This document shows, one piece after another, positions 18,422 through 28,300 of a stretch of DNA of 64,000 bases (positions are counted from its first letter, which is position 1; the number at the start of each line of letters is the position of its first letter). The position numbers were made by a program, and so were the translations under genes. Below the pieces are notes generated by a model. That model searched no databases. It saw only the letters and a list, made by a program, of their open reading frames with translations, and had not been told where the DNA came from. The DNA lies in contig JBCCGK010000005.1 in assembly GCA_039029315.1 (NCBI GenBank), forward strand, positions 1-64,000, written 5' to 3'. This DNA comes from JBCCCJ01 sp039029315. GTDB lineage: Bacteria; Bacteroidota; Bacteroidia; J057.

Positions 18422-21193
18422 TTACTCATGATTGTTGACCAATTTCTCTTCTAAATATCGCGAAGTATAAGATCCTTCCACTTTCACGAGTCCTTCTGGT
18501 ACTCCTTGATATAACACTTTTCCTCCTTCATTTCCCCCCTCCGGCCCCAAATCTATGATCCAGTCTGCACATTTGATGACATCCATATTGTGTTCAATGA
18601 CTAAAACAGTGTTTCCTTTCTCTACCAATTCATTCAATGCTGCCAATAACTTCTTGATGTCCTCAAAGTGTAGGCCTGTTGTAGGTTCATCGAATATATA
18701 GAAGGCCTGTTTCGCTTGTGAACTTTGGGCGAGGAAGGAAGCCAGTTTCATCCGCTGGGCTTCTCCACCAGACAAGGTGCTGGTACTTTGACCCATGCGG
18801 AGATATCCCAGGCCCACTCGATTCAGAATCTCTAGTTTACGGGTGATTTTTTTCTCTTCCTCAAAGAAGTACAAGGCTTCCGAGAGGGTCATGTTCAGGA
18901 TCTCATCGATGTTTTTGCCTTTGTATTCTACCTCAAGCACATGTCGTTTGAATCGTTTTCCATGGCAGGAATCACACAACAGCTTGACATCGGGGAGAAA
19001 TTGCATCTCGACAGTGACGTGCCCTTCCCCCTGACAATTGTCGCACCTTCCTCCATCTATATTAAAGGAAAAATGTCCTGCCTTCAGGCCTTTGAGCCTT
19101 GCTGATGTCTGTTTGGAATACAAATCCCGAATCGCATCCCAGGCTTTGATGTATGTGGCGGGGTTGGAACGAGCGGATCTTCCTATGGGACGTTGGTCCA
19201 CCATCTCCACTTGTCCAATGAGATGCACATCCCCACTCAGTTCTTTGAAAGGACCGCTGCCATCTCCAATTTGATTGACGCGACTTCGAAGTGCTGGATA
19301 GAGAATTTTTTCTACCAATGTGCTTTTTCCGGAACCACTTACCCCTGTCACCACTGTGATAGAATGCAAAGGGATCTCTGCGTCTATTTGTTTGAGGTTG
19401 TGAAGTCGAGCACCTTTCAGGTAGATTCTGCTGTGGGATTTTCGTCTGAGGGTTGGGAGGGGTATCTCTCTTCTGCCGGTCAGGTATTGTGCGGTGAGGG
19501 TATCTGCCTGAATCAATTCATCAATATCTCCATTAAAGACAATTTCTCCTCCCAGCTCTCCTGCGCCTGGTCCAATATCGATCAACTGATTGGCTTTCCG
19601 CATAATGGCCTCATCATGTTCTACCACAATGACTGTATTGCCCTGATCCCTGAGAGACTCCAGGATATCAATCAACTGATCTGTATCCCTCGAATGAAGA
19701 CCGATGCTGGGTTCATCCAGAATATACATAGAGCCAACCAGCCCACTACCGAGGGAGGTGGCCAATCTGATCCGTTGCATTTCTCCACCTGAGAGGGTGT
19801 TGATTTTTCGATTCAAGGTCAAGTATCCTACCCCTACCTGATTGAGATAATCCAGGCGACGGTTGATTTCACTCATTAAGCGATCTGCGATGATTCTTTC
19901 GACTCCTTCCAGGTCGAGCTTGCCCATGACCTGATAGAGATCATCGAGCTGCATCGCCAGAAATTCCGAAATGGAATAGCCAGCGATCTTTACATAATTG
20001 GCATCCTTGCGGATTCTACTCCCTTTGCATTCGGTGCAGGTCGTATATCCGCGATAGCGAGCCATCATTACCCGATACTGGACTTTATGAGATTTGCTGG
20101 CCAGAAATGCAAAGAAATCCCTGATGCCCCAGGTTTTGCCGATTCCGCCCCAAAGCAGCTCTTTCTCGTCTTCTGTCAACTCATAATAGGGACGGTGAAT
20201 CGGAAAGTCTTCAGCAATGGCCGCATCCAGCCATTTGTCAAGATATCGACTCATGGTCTCTCCTTTCCACGGAGCCACAGCCTTCTCATAGACCGAAAGA
20301 CTCTTATCGGGGATCACCCGATCTTCATCAATACCGAGGATTCGGCCAAAGCCTTCACAGGTTGAGCAGGCACCATAAGGATTGTTGAAACTAAACAGAT
20401 TGATGCTGGGACGTTCAAATTTGATCCCGTCTGCTTCGAATTTTTCTGAATAGGGAGTGGGGGCCTGATCATCCACTTGAACCATGCACACACTTAATCC
20501 TTCTTGAAAGGCAACTTGTACACTATCTCCGATTCTACTTCGTTGTTCTTGTAGATCATCCTCTCGCAACCGCAGACGATCGATCAGTAAGATTATGGAA
20601 GTGGCTTCCGGCAATGCTTCCTTTTCCAATTCTTCTTCAATGCTCAGGATCTCGCCCTGTTGCCAGATGCGTGTAAATCCTTTTTGGAGACTGAGCTCCA
20701 ATTCTGCCCTATATCCCTTGGACCGGACCTTGATTTCGGTCAATATGTACACTCGACTTCCTGCCTTTTCTCCCAGGATGGCATCCACAACGTCTGTTAC
20801 TGTGTCACAAGTGACCAGTTTTCCAGACAGAGGGGAATATGTCTTTCCCGCACGTGCAAAAAGGAGTTTGAAGAAGTCATAAATTTCTGTGACCGTTCCA
20901 ACAGTAGATCTTGGATTGGAAGTGCTGACCTTTTGTTGAATGGCCATTGCGGGCGCAATCCCCTGAATATAATCCACTTCCGGCTTCTCCATACGCTCCA
21001 AAAACTGCCTTGCGTAGGAGCTAAGGCTTTCTACGTAGCGTCTTTGACCCTCCGCATAGAGGGTGTCAAAGGCCAGGGAAGACTTGCCTGACCCGCTTAC
21101 TCCAGTTACAACAACGAGTTGATTTCTTCTGATTTTTACAGAAACCTGCTTCAAATTGTTCACTCTGGCATTCTTTATGTAGATATGATCCAT
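18422..21193 (-). CDS. uvrA: Excinuclease ABC subunit A
   Basis: 923-aa DNA damage sensor of nucleotide excision repair, acting with UvrB and UvrC. It has two ABC ATPase halves with Walker A GVSGSGKSS near residue 35 and GVSGSGKST in the second half, signatures LSGGEMQRIRLA and LSGGEAQRMKLA, and Walker B ILDEPSIGLH and IFDEPTTGLH. Zinc-module Cys pairs: CSTCEGFGR, CTECKG, and CDNCQGEGH...CDSCHGKRF. It starts ATG at 21193 (MDHIYIKNARVNNLK). It is transcribed away from the ECF sigma gene at 21389. Slightly shorter than E. coli UvrA, otherwise complete. Confidence 0.98.
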   Translation of the reverse strand: MDHIYIKNARVNNLKQVSVKIRRNQLVVVTGVSGSGKSSLAFDTLYAEGQRRYVESLSSYARQFLERMEKPEVDYIQGIAPAMAIQQKVSTSNPRSTVGTVTEIYDFFKLLFARAGKTYSPLSGKLVTCDTVTDVVDAILGEKAGSRVYILTEIKVRSKGYRAELELSLQKGFTRIWQQGEILSIEEELEKEALPEATSIILLIDRLRLREDDLQEQRSRIGDSVQVAFQEGLSVCMVQVDDQAPTPYSEKFEADGIKFERPSINLFSFNNPYGACSTCEGFGRILGIDEDRVIPDKSLSVYEKAVAPWKGETMSRYLDKWLDAAIAEDFPIHRPYYELTEDEKELLWGGIGKTWGIRDFFAFLASKSHKVQYRVMMARYRGYTTCTECKGSRIRKDANYVKIAGYSISEFLAMQLDDLYQVMGKLDLEGVERIIADRLMSEINRRLDYLNQVGVGYLTLNRKINTLSGGEMQRIRLATSLGSGLVGSMYILDEPSIGLHSRDTDQLIDILESLRDQGNTVIVVEHDEAIMRKANQLIDIGPGAGELGGEIVFNGDIDELIQADTLTAQYLTGRREIPLPTLRRKSHSRIYLKGARLHNLKQIDAEIPLHSITVVTGVSGSGKSTLVEKILYPALRSRVNQIGDGSGPFKELSGDVHLIGQVEMVDQRPIGRSARSNPATYIKAWDAIRDLYSKQTSARLKGLKAGHFSFNIDGGRCDNCQGEGHVTVEMQFLPDVKLLCDSCHGKRFKRHVLEVEYKGKNIDEILNMTLSEALYFFEEEKKITRKLEILNRVGLGYLRMGQSTSTLSGGEAQRMKLASFLAQSSQAKQAFYIFDEPTTGLHFEDIKKLLAALNELVEKGNTVLVIEHNMDVIKCADWIIDLGPEGGNEGGKVLYQGVPEGLVKVEGSYTSRYLEEKLVNNHE

Positions 21194-21388
21194 AGATTAT
21201 GCCTCTACAAAATTATTGCTCACGATTGAAAGGACCCCATTTATCCCCACTAGCGGGGTCTTCTACGCCAAATACGATATTTTTCTTGCCGTTGACACGT
21301 GTTCTTTACCAAGTCACTATTCACCAACACCACTTTGCACGGGCACATTCTACCCAGCGCATGCCCTTAATTTATTAAACTCGATGTC

Positions 21389-22000
21389 ATGGAGAAGGCG
21401 TTTTTTAAGAAAACTCAAGACAAAGACCTTATCAAAGGATTCATCTCAGGAAACGATTATTGCTTTGATGAATTGTTATCTCGGTACAAATCTAAAGTTT
21501 TTACCACAATTTATTTAATCGTAAAAGATCGTTGTATTGCTGAAGATTTATTTCAGGATGTAATGATCAAGGTGGTGCGGATGATTCGATCCGGAAAGTA
21601 CAATGAAGAAGGGAAATTTCTCCCTTGGGTCATCAGAATTGCTCGAAACCTGGCTATAGACCACTTTAGGAAAGTGCAGCGGAATCCCATCCAGCGCGAG
21701 TCAGAAGATTACGATATCTTCAACTCCGTGCAACAGTCTGAAGCAAGTTCGGAAGAAGAAATAATAAGGGAGGAAAATGCACGTTACATTAAAAAGCTCA
21801 TCCAGCAATTGCCCGACAAACAAAGAGAGGTTCTGATTATGAGAAATTATGCCGATCTTAGTTTCAAGGAAATAGCAGCAATTACTGACGTGAGTATCAA
21901 TACTGCACTAGGAAGAATGCGGTATGCTTTACTCAATCTCAAAAAATTAGCTCAGGAATCTGGGCAACTCCAAGGTTATGAAGAGACAGTTCAAAGATGA
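21389..22000 (+). CDS. ECF-type RNA polymerase sigma factor
   Basis: 203 aa. Region 2 about 25-95 (YKSKVFTTIYLIVKDRCIAEDLFQDVMIKV; WVIRIARNLAIDHFRKVQR) and region 4 HTH about 135-185 (LPDKQREVLIMRNYADLSFKEIAAI, then SINTALGRMRYALLNLKK). An acidic linker (SEASSEEEIIREE) separates them. The next gene overlaps it by 23 bases and encodes a membrane protein, the usual sigma/anti-sigma arrangement. It is divergent from uvrA. Confidence 0.93.
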   Translation: MEKAFFKKTQDKDLIKGFISGNDYCFDELLSRYKSKVFTTIYLIVKDRCIAEDLFQDVMIKVVRMIRSGKYNEEGKFLPWVIRIARNLAIDHFRKVQRNPIQRESEDYDIFNSVQQSEASSEEEIIREENARYIKKLIQQLPDKQREVLIMRNYADLSFKEIAAITDVSINTALGRMRYALLNLKKLAQESGQLQGYEETVQR

Positions 22001-22526
22001 AGATATTATTCGGTTCTTGTTTGACGAAATGAGTCAGGCAGAAGGGGAGCAGTTTTTGTCTGCCATCTGTGCAGATGAGACCCTCTGGGACCGCTATGAA
22101 TATTTTCAAGATATGGTCGAGCAGATTCCTTCTATGTCTTATGAGCCTTCGGCGCTCTCCTGCCAAAAGGTGCTGGAGTATGTCAGAGACACAGCGGAAG
22201 AATCCATAGGGGCATCTATTGCCGACCAGACCCCTACGCCTGGACCACATAGAAAATCTTTACTGGATTTTCTCCCTGTCAAAATAAATCCCAATGCTGT
22301 TGTGGCAGTTGCACTCGGTCTGTTCCTGATGATTGGAGCGATGAGTATTGCCTACAAACTTCAGCGTGGGGCCATCGATAACCCAAACACAATCAATACC
22401 GCTCAGCAACTTGATCCAATCGAGCTGGAGGAAGAAAAGCTTGACTGGGATGATTCTGATATTCAGAAAAAACTGGATCAGGTTCGAAACGGAATTGAAA
22501 ACCTTAAAGAGGGACCAGTCCTATAA
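21978..22526 (+). CDS. Probable anti-sigma factor, single-pass membrane protein
   Basis: 182 aa. Cytoplasmic N-terminal part (FKDEDIIRFLFDEMSQAEGEQF) resembles the anti-sigma helical domain that often contains EmLmdeLs-like motifs. A single transmembrane segment lies at about 107-126 (AVVAVALGLFLMIGAMSIAY), and an acidic periplasmic tail follows. It overlaps the sigma gene by 23 bases, so translation is coupled. It lacks the HxxxCxxC zinc motif, so it is not a ZAS-type anti-sigma. No sensor domain was seen; the signal is unknown. Confidence 0.75.
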   Translation: MKRQFKDEDIIRFLFDEMSQAEGEQFLSAICADETLWDRYEYFQDMVEQIPSMSYEPSALSCQKVLEYVRDTAEESIGASIADQTPTPGPHRKSLLDFLPVKINPNAVVAVALGLFLMIGAMSIAYKLQRGAIDNPNTINTAQQLDPIELEEEKLDWDDSDIQKKLDQVRNGIENLKEGPVL

Positions 22527-22553
22527 ACAGGATACACCCAAACCCTAATCCCC

Positions 22554-22585
22554 GCATGCCTTATTTTTAAGGCATGCTTTTTTTT
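22554..22585 (+). terminator. Rho-independent terminator after sigma/anti-sigma operon
   Basis: A perfect 10-bp stem GCATGCCTTA / TAAGGCATGC with a 4-base T loop is followed by eight T. It begins 27 bases past the stop of the anti-sigma gene. Confidence 0.9.
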
Positions 22586-22648
22586 GATTCATTGTGATGT
22601 CCGGTGTTGTATCCAGCCAAAAATGATGGCTCGTCTGGGATGGGATCT

Positions 22649-23665
22649 CTACTGCAACAATTTCCACACCAGTGTCTTCAGCATATGTCGCTGATCCATC
22701 AGGGAGGGGATTTGGCCTTTGATCATCAGGTCGGCTTCTTGTAAAAATCCGATATTTCGGTATACCTGTGCTTTGTTGTATCTCTGGCTGGCTGTGGCGT
22801 AGTCCCTGGCCTGGAAATAGTTGACCCCCAATTGATGTTTGATGGAGTTGGGATCTCGAAGTTGATTTCTGTGGACCAGAGCGATTTGGTGAAAAAATCT
22901 GAACAATCCTCCAACGATGAGGGTCGGAGGATTGATTTTGGTGTTTTGGCTCATCCGATCAATGATCAAGTGAGATTTGTAAATTTTTTTCTCAGCAAGT
23001 GCGCGGATTAGTTCGAAGACATTGAACTCCTTGTCAATGTCAATCATTCGAAAAACGAAAGCCTTGCTCAAACTTGTCTGTTTGCTAGCCCGAAGTTGAA
23101 TGAACATTTTTTCAAGTTCATTTTCAATGAGGTTGAGATTGGTCCCCAAATGCTCCACAAGGATGGCTGCAATTCCTGCTTCTACTGAGAATCCACTGTC
23201 CTTCAGATAGCCCTCAATCCATTGCTGAATGTCTCGTTCGTATAATTTTTTCGCATGAAAATTGACTCCCTTTTTCTTCAAGGCATCCACAGCAGCTTTG
23301 GGCAAGCCTGTACGGCGATCCTTGAAGACAAGGACGAGCACAGAGGAAGGGACGGGGCGTTTTACATAGGCAACCAATTTTTCAATTTCTGCTTTGGCCA
23401 TGCGATGTGCCTCCTTCAACAGGATGAGTCGCCGATTGGCCATGACAGGAAAACTCTGGCAGGCATTGAGCACTGCACTGGCCTTGCTTTCTGGCCCATA
23501 GAACAATTCTCTATTGAAAGCTGCTTCGGAAGCGGTCAGGACTGCACCATCTTCATCTAGTGCAGCGACGATTTTGTCAATAAAATATCCTTCTTCTCCA
23601 TGCAGATAATAGAGGGGCGCAAATTCTTTTGCCTGAATTTTCTGGAGAATTTGGAGGTAAGTCAT
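22649..23665 (-). CDS. holA: DNA polymerase III subunit delta
   Basis: 338-aa clamp-loader subunit that opens the beta clamp. N-terminal motifs PLYYLHGEEGYFIDKI and FPVMANRRLILLKEAHRM match the HolA family, followed by a middle helical part (IQQWIEGYLKDSGF; LGTNLNLIENELEKM) and the C-terminal collar (LRDPNSIKHQLGVNYFQARDY). No signal peptide. Start ATG 23665. Just upstream are a strong palindrome and a three-way-junction repeat; it is not tightly linked to the thiolase gene. Confidence 0.92.
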   Translation of the reverse strand: MTYLQILQKIQAKEFAPLYYLHGEEGYFIDKIVAALDEDGAVLTASEAAFNRELFYGPESKASAVLNACQSFPVMANRRLILLKEAHRMAKAEIEKLVAYVKRPVPSSVLVLVFKDRRTGLPKAAVDALKKKGVNFHAKKLYERDIQQWIEGYLKDSGFSVEAGIAAILVEHLGTNLNLIENELEKMFIQLRASKQTSLSKAFVFRMIDIDKEFNVFELIRALAEKKIYKSHLIIDRMSQNTKINPPTLIVGGLFRFFHQIALVHRNQLRDPNSIKHQLGVNYFQARDYATASQRYNKAQVYRNIGFLQEADLMIKGQIPSLMDQRHMLKTLVWKLLQ

Positions 23666-23681
23666 CGGTTATTTGTGATTT

Positions 23682-23717
23682 CTTCCTGCTGACAGATTGC
23701 AATCTGTCTCCAGGAAG
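23682..23717. promoter_or_regulatory. Palindrome upstream of holA
   Basis: GACAGATTGCAATCTGTC (23691-23708) is a perfect 18-bp palindrome, extended by TTCCTG/CAGGAA arms with mismatches to about 36 bp. It lies 17 to 52 bases upstream of the holA start. It could be an operator or the RNA hairpin ending the thiolase transcript; it has no T-tract. Confidence 0.5.
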
Positions 23718-23759
23718 TTTGCATAGTGAGTATCTGTGATACAAACGAAGGTACTATCC

Positions 23760-23820
23760 AATGTCGAATATTCAATGAAGAATATCGAAGGAAGAATCAG
23801 TCCCTTCGACATTCGACATT
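23760..23820. repeat. Three-way-junction (cruciform) repeat between thiolase and holA
   Basis: An outer stem AATGTCGAAT / ATTCGACATT (23760-23769, 23811-23820) encloses two small hairpins: ATATTC/GAATAT (23768-23785, sharing two bases with the outer arm) and TCGAAGG/CCTTCGA (23785-23809). This is REP-like. It has no coding content. Confidence 0.6.
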
Positions 23821-23852
23821 ATCCGGCTTCTTTCCAATTTAGAATTCTGGAC

Positions 23853-25031
23853 TCATACCTTTTCAATCACAATCGAAGAAGCACCACCTCCTCCATTACA
23901 AATGGCTGCACAACCGATTTTTCCGCCTTCGGTTTGTAATACGCCATTGAGCGTTGTTACAATCCTGGCACCGGAGGCTCCCAGCGGATGGCCAAGTGAT
24001 ACAGCTCCCCCGTGAACATTGACCTTGTCTGGATCGAGGTCCAGGACCTTGTTGAAGGCGAGTGTAACAACAGAGAAGGCTTCATTGACTTCGAAGTAAT
24101 CTACATCATTGAAGGTAAGTCCTGCCTGTTTGAGGGCTTTAGGAGCGGCCAGGGTAGGAGCTGTGGTGAACCATTCAGGTTCTTGTGCGGCATCAGCAAA
24201 GGAGACAATTCTGGCGAGAGGAGTCAGATTGAGTTCTTTTACTTTTTCTTCACTACAAAGAATCAATGCACTCGCGCCATCGTTGATGGTGGAGGCATTG
24301 GCAGCAGTTACAGTTCCATCTTTGGTGAAGACAGGTCGGAGGTTGGGGATTTTTTCAAATTTGACCTTCTTGTACTCCTCGTCCTCCGTGATCGTAAGCG
24401 GATCTCCTTTTCTTTGGGGCACGTCTACAGATACAATTTCTCCACTGAAAGCCCCACTCTCTGTTGCAGCAGCAGACCGCTTGTAGGATTGAATGGCGAA
24501 CGCATCCTGTTCTTCACGGCTGATCTCATACTTCTTGGCTGTATTATCGGCGCAGACACCCATGGCAAACTGATTGTACACATCTGTCAGGCCATCCTTG
24601 GCAAGACCGTCAATGATCTGTCCATTCCCGTATTTATAGCCGTATCTGGCCTTGGGTAGATAATACGGAATGTTGGTCATGCTCTCCATCCCGCCTGCCA
24701 CCACAACTTCTGCATGGCCTAACATGATACTTTGTGCGCCCAGCATGATTGCTTTTGCCCCAGAAGAGCATACCTTATTGACAGTGGTGCAAGGGACATC
24801 ATAGCCAATACCAGCAAAGATAGCCGCCTGCCGCGCAGGCGCTTGCCCAAGATTGGCTGAGACAACATTGCCCAAAAATACCTCATCGACCTGAGCAGCT
24901 TCAACTTTTGCCCGGCTTAATGCCCCTTTGACAGCTGCACTTCCAAGTTCTGTCGCAGACAAGGCTGTAAACATTCCTCCGAAGCTTCCAATAGGGGTTC
25001 TGACGGCCGAGACAATATAGACTGATTTCAT
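23853..25031 (-). CDS. Acetyl-CoA C-acetyltransferase (thiolase)
   Basis: 392 aa, standard thiolase length. It condenses two acetyl-CoA or cleaves 3-ketoacyl-CoA. Active residues visible: nucleophile Cys88 in VNKVCSSG, His348 in GHPLGASG, Cys378 in CNGGGGAS. Thiolase II-type motifs VVAGGMESM and NEAFSVV are present. Cytoplasmic, expected as a tetramer. Direction of use (catabolic FadA/AtoB or biosynthetic PhaA) cannot be fixed; no acyl-CoA genes are adjacent, although an acyl-CoA-associated phosphotransferase occurs at 60 kb. Confidence 0.95.
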   Translation of the reverse strand: MKSVYIVSAVRTPIGSFGGMFTALSATELGSAAVKGALSRAKVEAAQVDEVFLGNVVSANLGQAPARQAAIFAGIGYDVPCTTVNKVCSSGAKAIMLGAQSIMLGHAEVVVAGGMESMTNIPYYLPKARYGYKYGNGQIIDGLAKDGLTDVYNQFAMGVCADNTAKKYEISREEQDAFAIQSYKRSAAATESGAFSGEIVSVDVPQRKGDPLTITEDEEYKKVKFEKIPNLRPVFTKDGTVTAANASTINDGASALILCSEEKVKELNLTPLARIVSFADAAQEPEWFTTAPTLAAPKALKQAGLTFNDVDYFEVNEAFSVVTLAFNKVLDLDPDKVNVHGGAVSLGHPLGASGARIVTTLNGVLQTEGGKIGCAAICNGGGGASSIVIEKV

Positions 25032-25371
25032 ATGCTTGTTTTTATAAATATTCTACTGTTGACCTGCAAAATTACTCCCATGTTAGGAGGAAAGCAATTC
25101 AATTCCAAACTCCTTACACATGCTCTGAAATTCTTTCATTTCGCATAATATCAGATACAGGACTGAATAGAGAAAATAGGCCATTCTATTTCGCAATCGA
25201 TCATTTTTTGACTGGAAAAAGGTGAAGAAAGAGTCGGAATCTTTCACCAGTTCAGTCAGGCTAAATTTTCTGCTTATACGAATAATCCCCCTCTCGGGCG
25301 TTCAAAAGATGAATCCACCGATGGAATGTTTGCTTATTTTTTACTGGAGTTAATACATACTCTTTAACCTG
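25032..25371. other. Intergenic region between divergent thiolase and giant PKD gene
   Basis: 340 bp, AT-rich. It must hold promoters for both divergent genes. Short frames are present but none is credible, and no clear repeat or promoter box was found. Confidence 0.5.
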
Positions 25372-28300
25372 ATGGATAAAAGGTGGTGGAAACAGTGGGC
25401 TAGCCCCTGTGTGCTGTTCTTTGCTCTGTGGATGATCGCCATAACTGCTGCTGAAGCTCAAGTTACAGCAGACTTTACGTCAAATGTACAGACTGGATGT
25501 AGTCCCTTAACTGTACAATTCTCTGAACAAGCCACTGGTCCGGTGACGCAGTATTTGTGGGACTTTGGCAATGGAAATACTTCGAATCTTCCAAATCCTG
25601 GTGTCATTTATGTTAATCCCGGAACCTATACAGTAAGCTTAACTGTCAGTGACGGGCTTGGTTCTAATACTGTTGTACGAACCCAATATATCACCATATT
25701 TCAAGACCCTATTGCAAACTTCACAGCATCACCGGTATCTGGCTGTGCGCCCCTACAGGTTGTATTCACAGATGCCAGCCAGCCCGGAGATGCGCCTATT
25801 CAGACCTGGTTGTGGGACTTTGGAGATGGGAATCTGTCTTCCCTGCCTTCTCCTTCCCATATATATTCCAGTCCTGGAAGCTATGATATTACCCTGGTCG
25901 TGACCGATACCAATGGCTGTTCTTCCAGTCAAATCGAAAATGATCTGGTCATTGTTTCAGCTCCCTTGCAGGCACAGGCAAGCTGGACAGCCTTGACCCC
26001 TTGTTCTTTGCCATATCAGGTCAGCTTTACAGCATCAGTAACCCCTACAAATACGTATTCATATCTATGGGATTTTGGAGATGGAAATACTTCCACCCAA
26101 ACCAATCCCCTTCACAGCTATCTCAACCAGGGAAGTTATACCGTTTCCCTGATCGCGACTGACCCGGCGGGATGTGCGGACACTGTTGTATATCCCAATG
26201 GGTTACTTGTTGGCTTGCCTCAGGCAGCTTTTACTGCCTCAGACACAGCCCCATGCGCCAATCAACCCATTTCCTTTCTCAATCAATCTCTGAATGCCAG
26301 TCAGTACTTTTGGGATTTTGGAGATGGCACCATTTTTAGCGGACCAAACCCTACACACACCTATGCAAGTGCGGGTTCCTACACAGTACGATTGATCGCA
26401 AGTGATCCTTCGAATTGTGCCGATACCCTCTCTCGTAGTACCTACATTCATGTTCAAGCTGCACCGACAGCCTTATTCGGCAGTAGCAATCCGATTGGGT
26501 GTCAGTTGCCTTTTGTCGTCAACTTTACGGACCTTTCACAGCTTACCAGTCAATGGAGTTGGGACTTTGGAGACGGGGCTACCGCCTCGGCTCCAAATCC
26601 CTCCCATGTATACACAGCTCCGGGGTTCTATGATATAACACTGGCCGTCACTGGAACAAATGGGTGTGTTGATACCCTGCTTCAGCCTTCTTATGTCCAG
26701 ATTGTTCGGCCAACAGCTGATTTTGTTGCGGATACCACTTCTGGTTGTATCCCCTTGAGTATTGATTTTATGGATCTCAGCCAGTCTCCCAATGATTCTA
26801 TTGTGAGTTGGATATGGGATTTTGGAGATGGGGCGACCTCCTTTCTCCAGCATCCATCGCACACTTATACCTCAGTTGGACAGTATTCTGTACAGTTGGT
26901 AATTGTCACCCAGAGTGGATGTCGGGATACGGTGAATTTCTCATCGATCGAAGCCGGCATTCCGCCTGTGGTGGATTTTTTGGCCAATCCCTTAATCGTC
27001 TGTGCCGAAGATGGTGTAGATTTTATCGATCAATCCAATGTCGGGACGGAGTGGGAATGGAATTTTGGGGATGGGGGATTTTCGGACTATCAATTCCCAA
27101 CCTACTTTTATGGAGATACAGGAACATTTGATGTAACGCTGATCGTAACCTATTTTGGCTGCAAGGACACCTTGACCAGACCTGATTATGTGACCGTTCT
27201 GGGACCGATTGCAGAATTTTTCATGACCCCAACGATTGGGTGTGAAGTTCCGCTGACTGTTCAGTTTACAGATGCTTCAACAGATGCTCAATCCTGGTAT
27301 TGGGATTTTGGGGATGGGACGATTGATAGCAGTCAACATCCGACGCATGTTTATCAGAATTTGGGGAGTTATACCATCACCCTGATTGTTCAAAATGATT
27401 CAAATAACTGCTCTGATACCTACACACAAACGCTGGACATTTTTCCGCCGCAAGCCGCATTTTCAGCTACAGGAACCACCGGTTGTACGGGATTGCCAGT
27501 AAGTTTTACCAATTCATCCTTACACGCTGTAAGCTACTTATGGGATTTTGGCGACGGTGCTGCTTCAACGGCCGCAAACCCAACACATATGTACACCACT
27601 CCTGGCCAGTTTGATGTAACACTTGTCGCCATCAATCCCAGCGGATGTTCGGATACATTGGTCCTGTCTTCGCTGGTGGATATTTTTGGGCCAGACGCTC
27701 AATTTGTCGCAGACAGCACCACAGGGTGTGCACCTCTGAATGTCAGCTTTACCGATGCTTCTACTGTTCTGCCGACTTCGGCGAATATTTTGGGATGGTC
27801 CTGGGATTTTGGTGATGGGAATACTTCTCTGGCTCAACATCCCAATCACACCTATACACAGGCAGGCTCCTATGATGTACGGTTGGTAGTGGTAGATGAT
27901 CAGGGCTGTTCTGATACCTTAATCAGAACGACTTACATCGAACCCACTTTTCCAATGGCGGCCTTCACGAGTGCAGATACGCTTGCCTGTCCGGGAGCTC
28001 CGGTGAGTTTTCAGAACCTCTCCACGGGAGTAGGAAACACATATCTATGGAACTTTGGAGACGGGAACAGCTCTACAGTGATGAATCCTGTCCACATTTA
28101 TCCTCCGAATATCGGAACCTATACGGTGAGTCTCACAGCCACGGATGTGAATGGATGTGTGAGTTCGGTTACGATGCAAGATTTTATTGGGATAGGTCCG
28201 CCGACTTCAAGTTTTTTTGCAGCGCCCACCCAACAAGCATGTCCTCCCCTGACAGTCAATTTTACCAATCAATCCAGTCCGAATGCAGTCCAATGGATGT

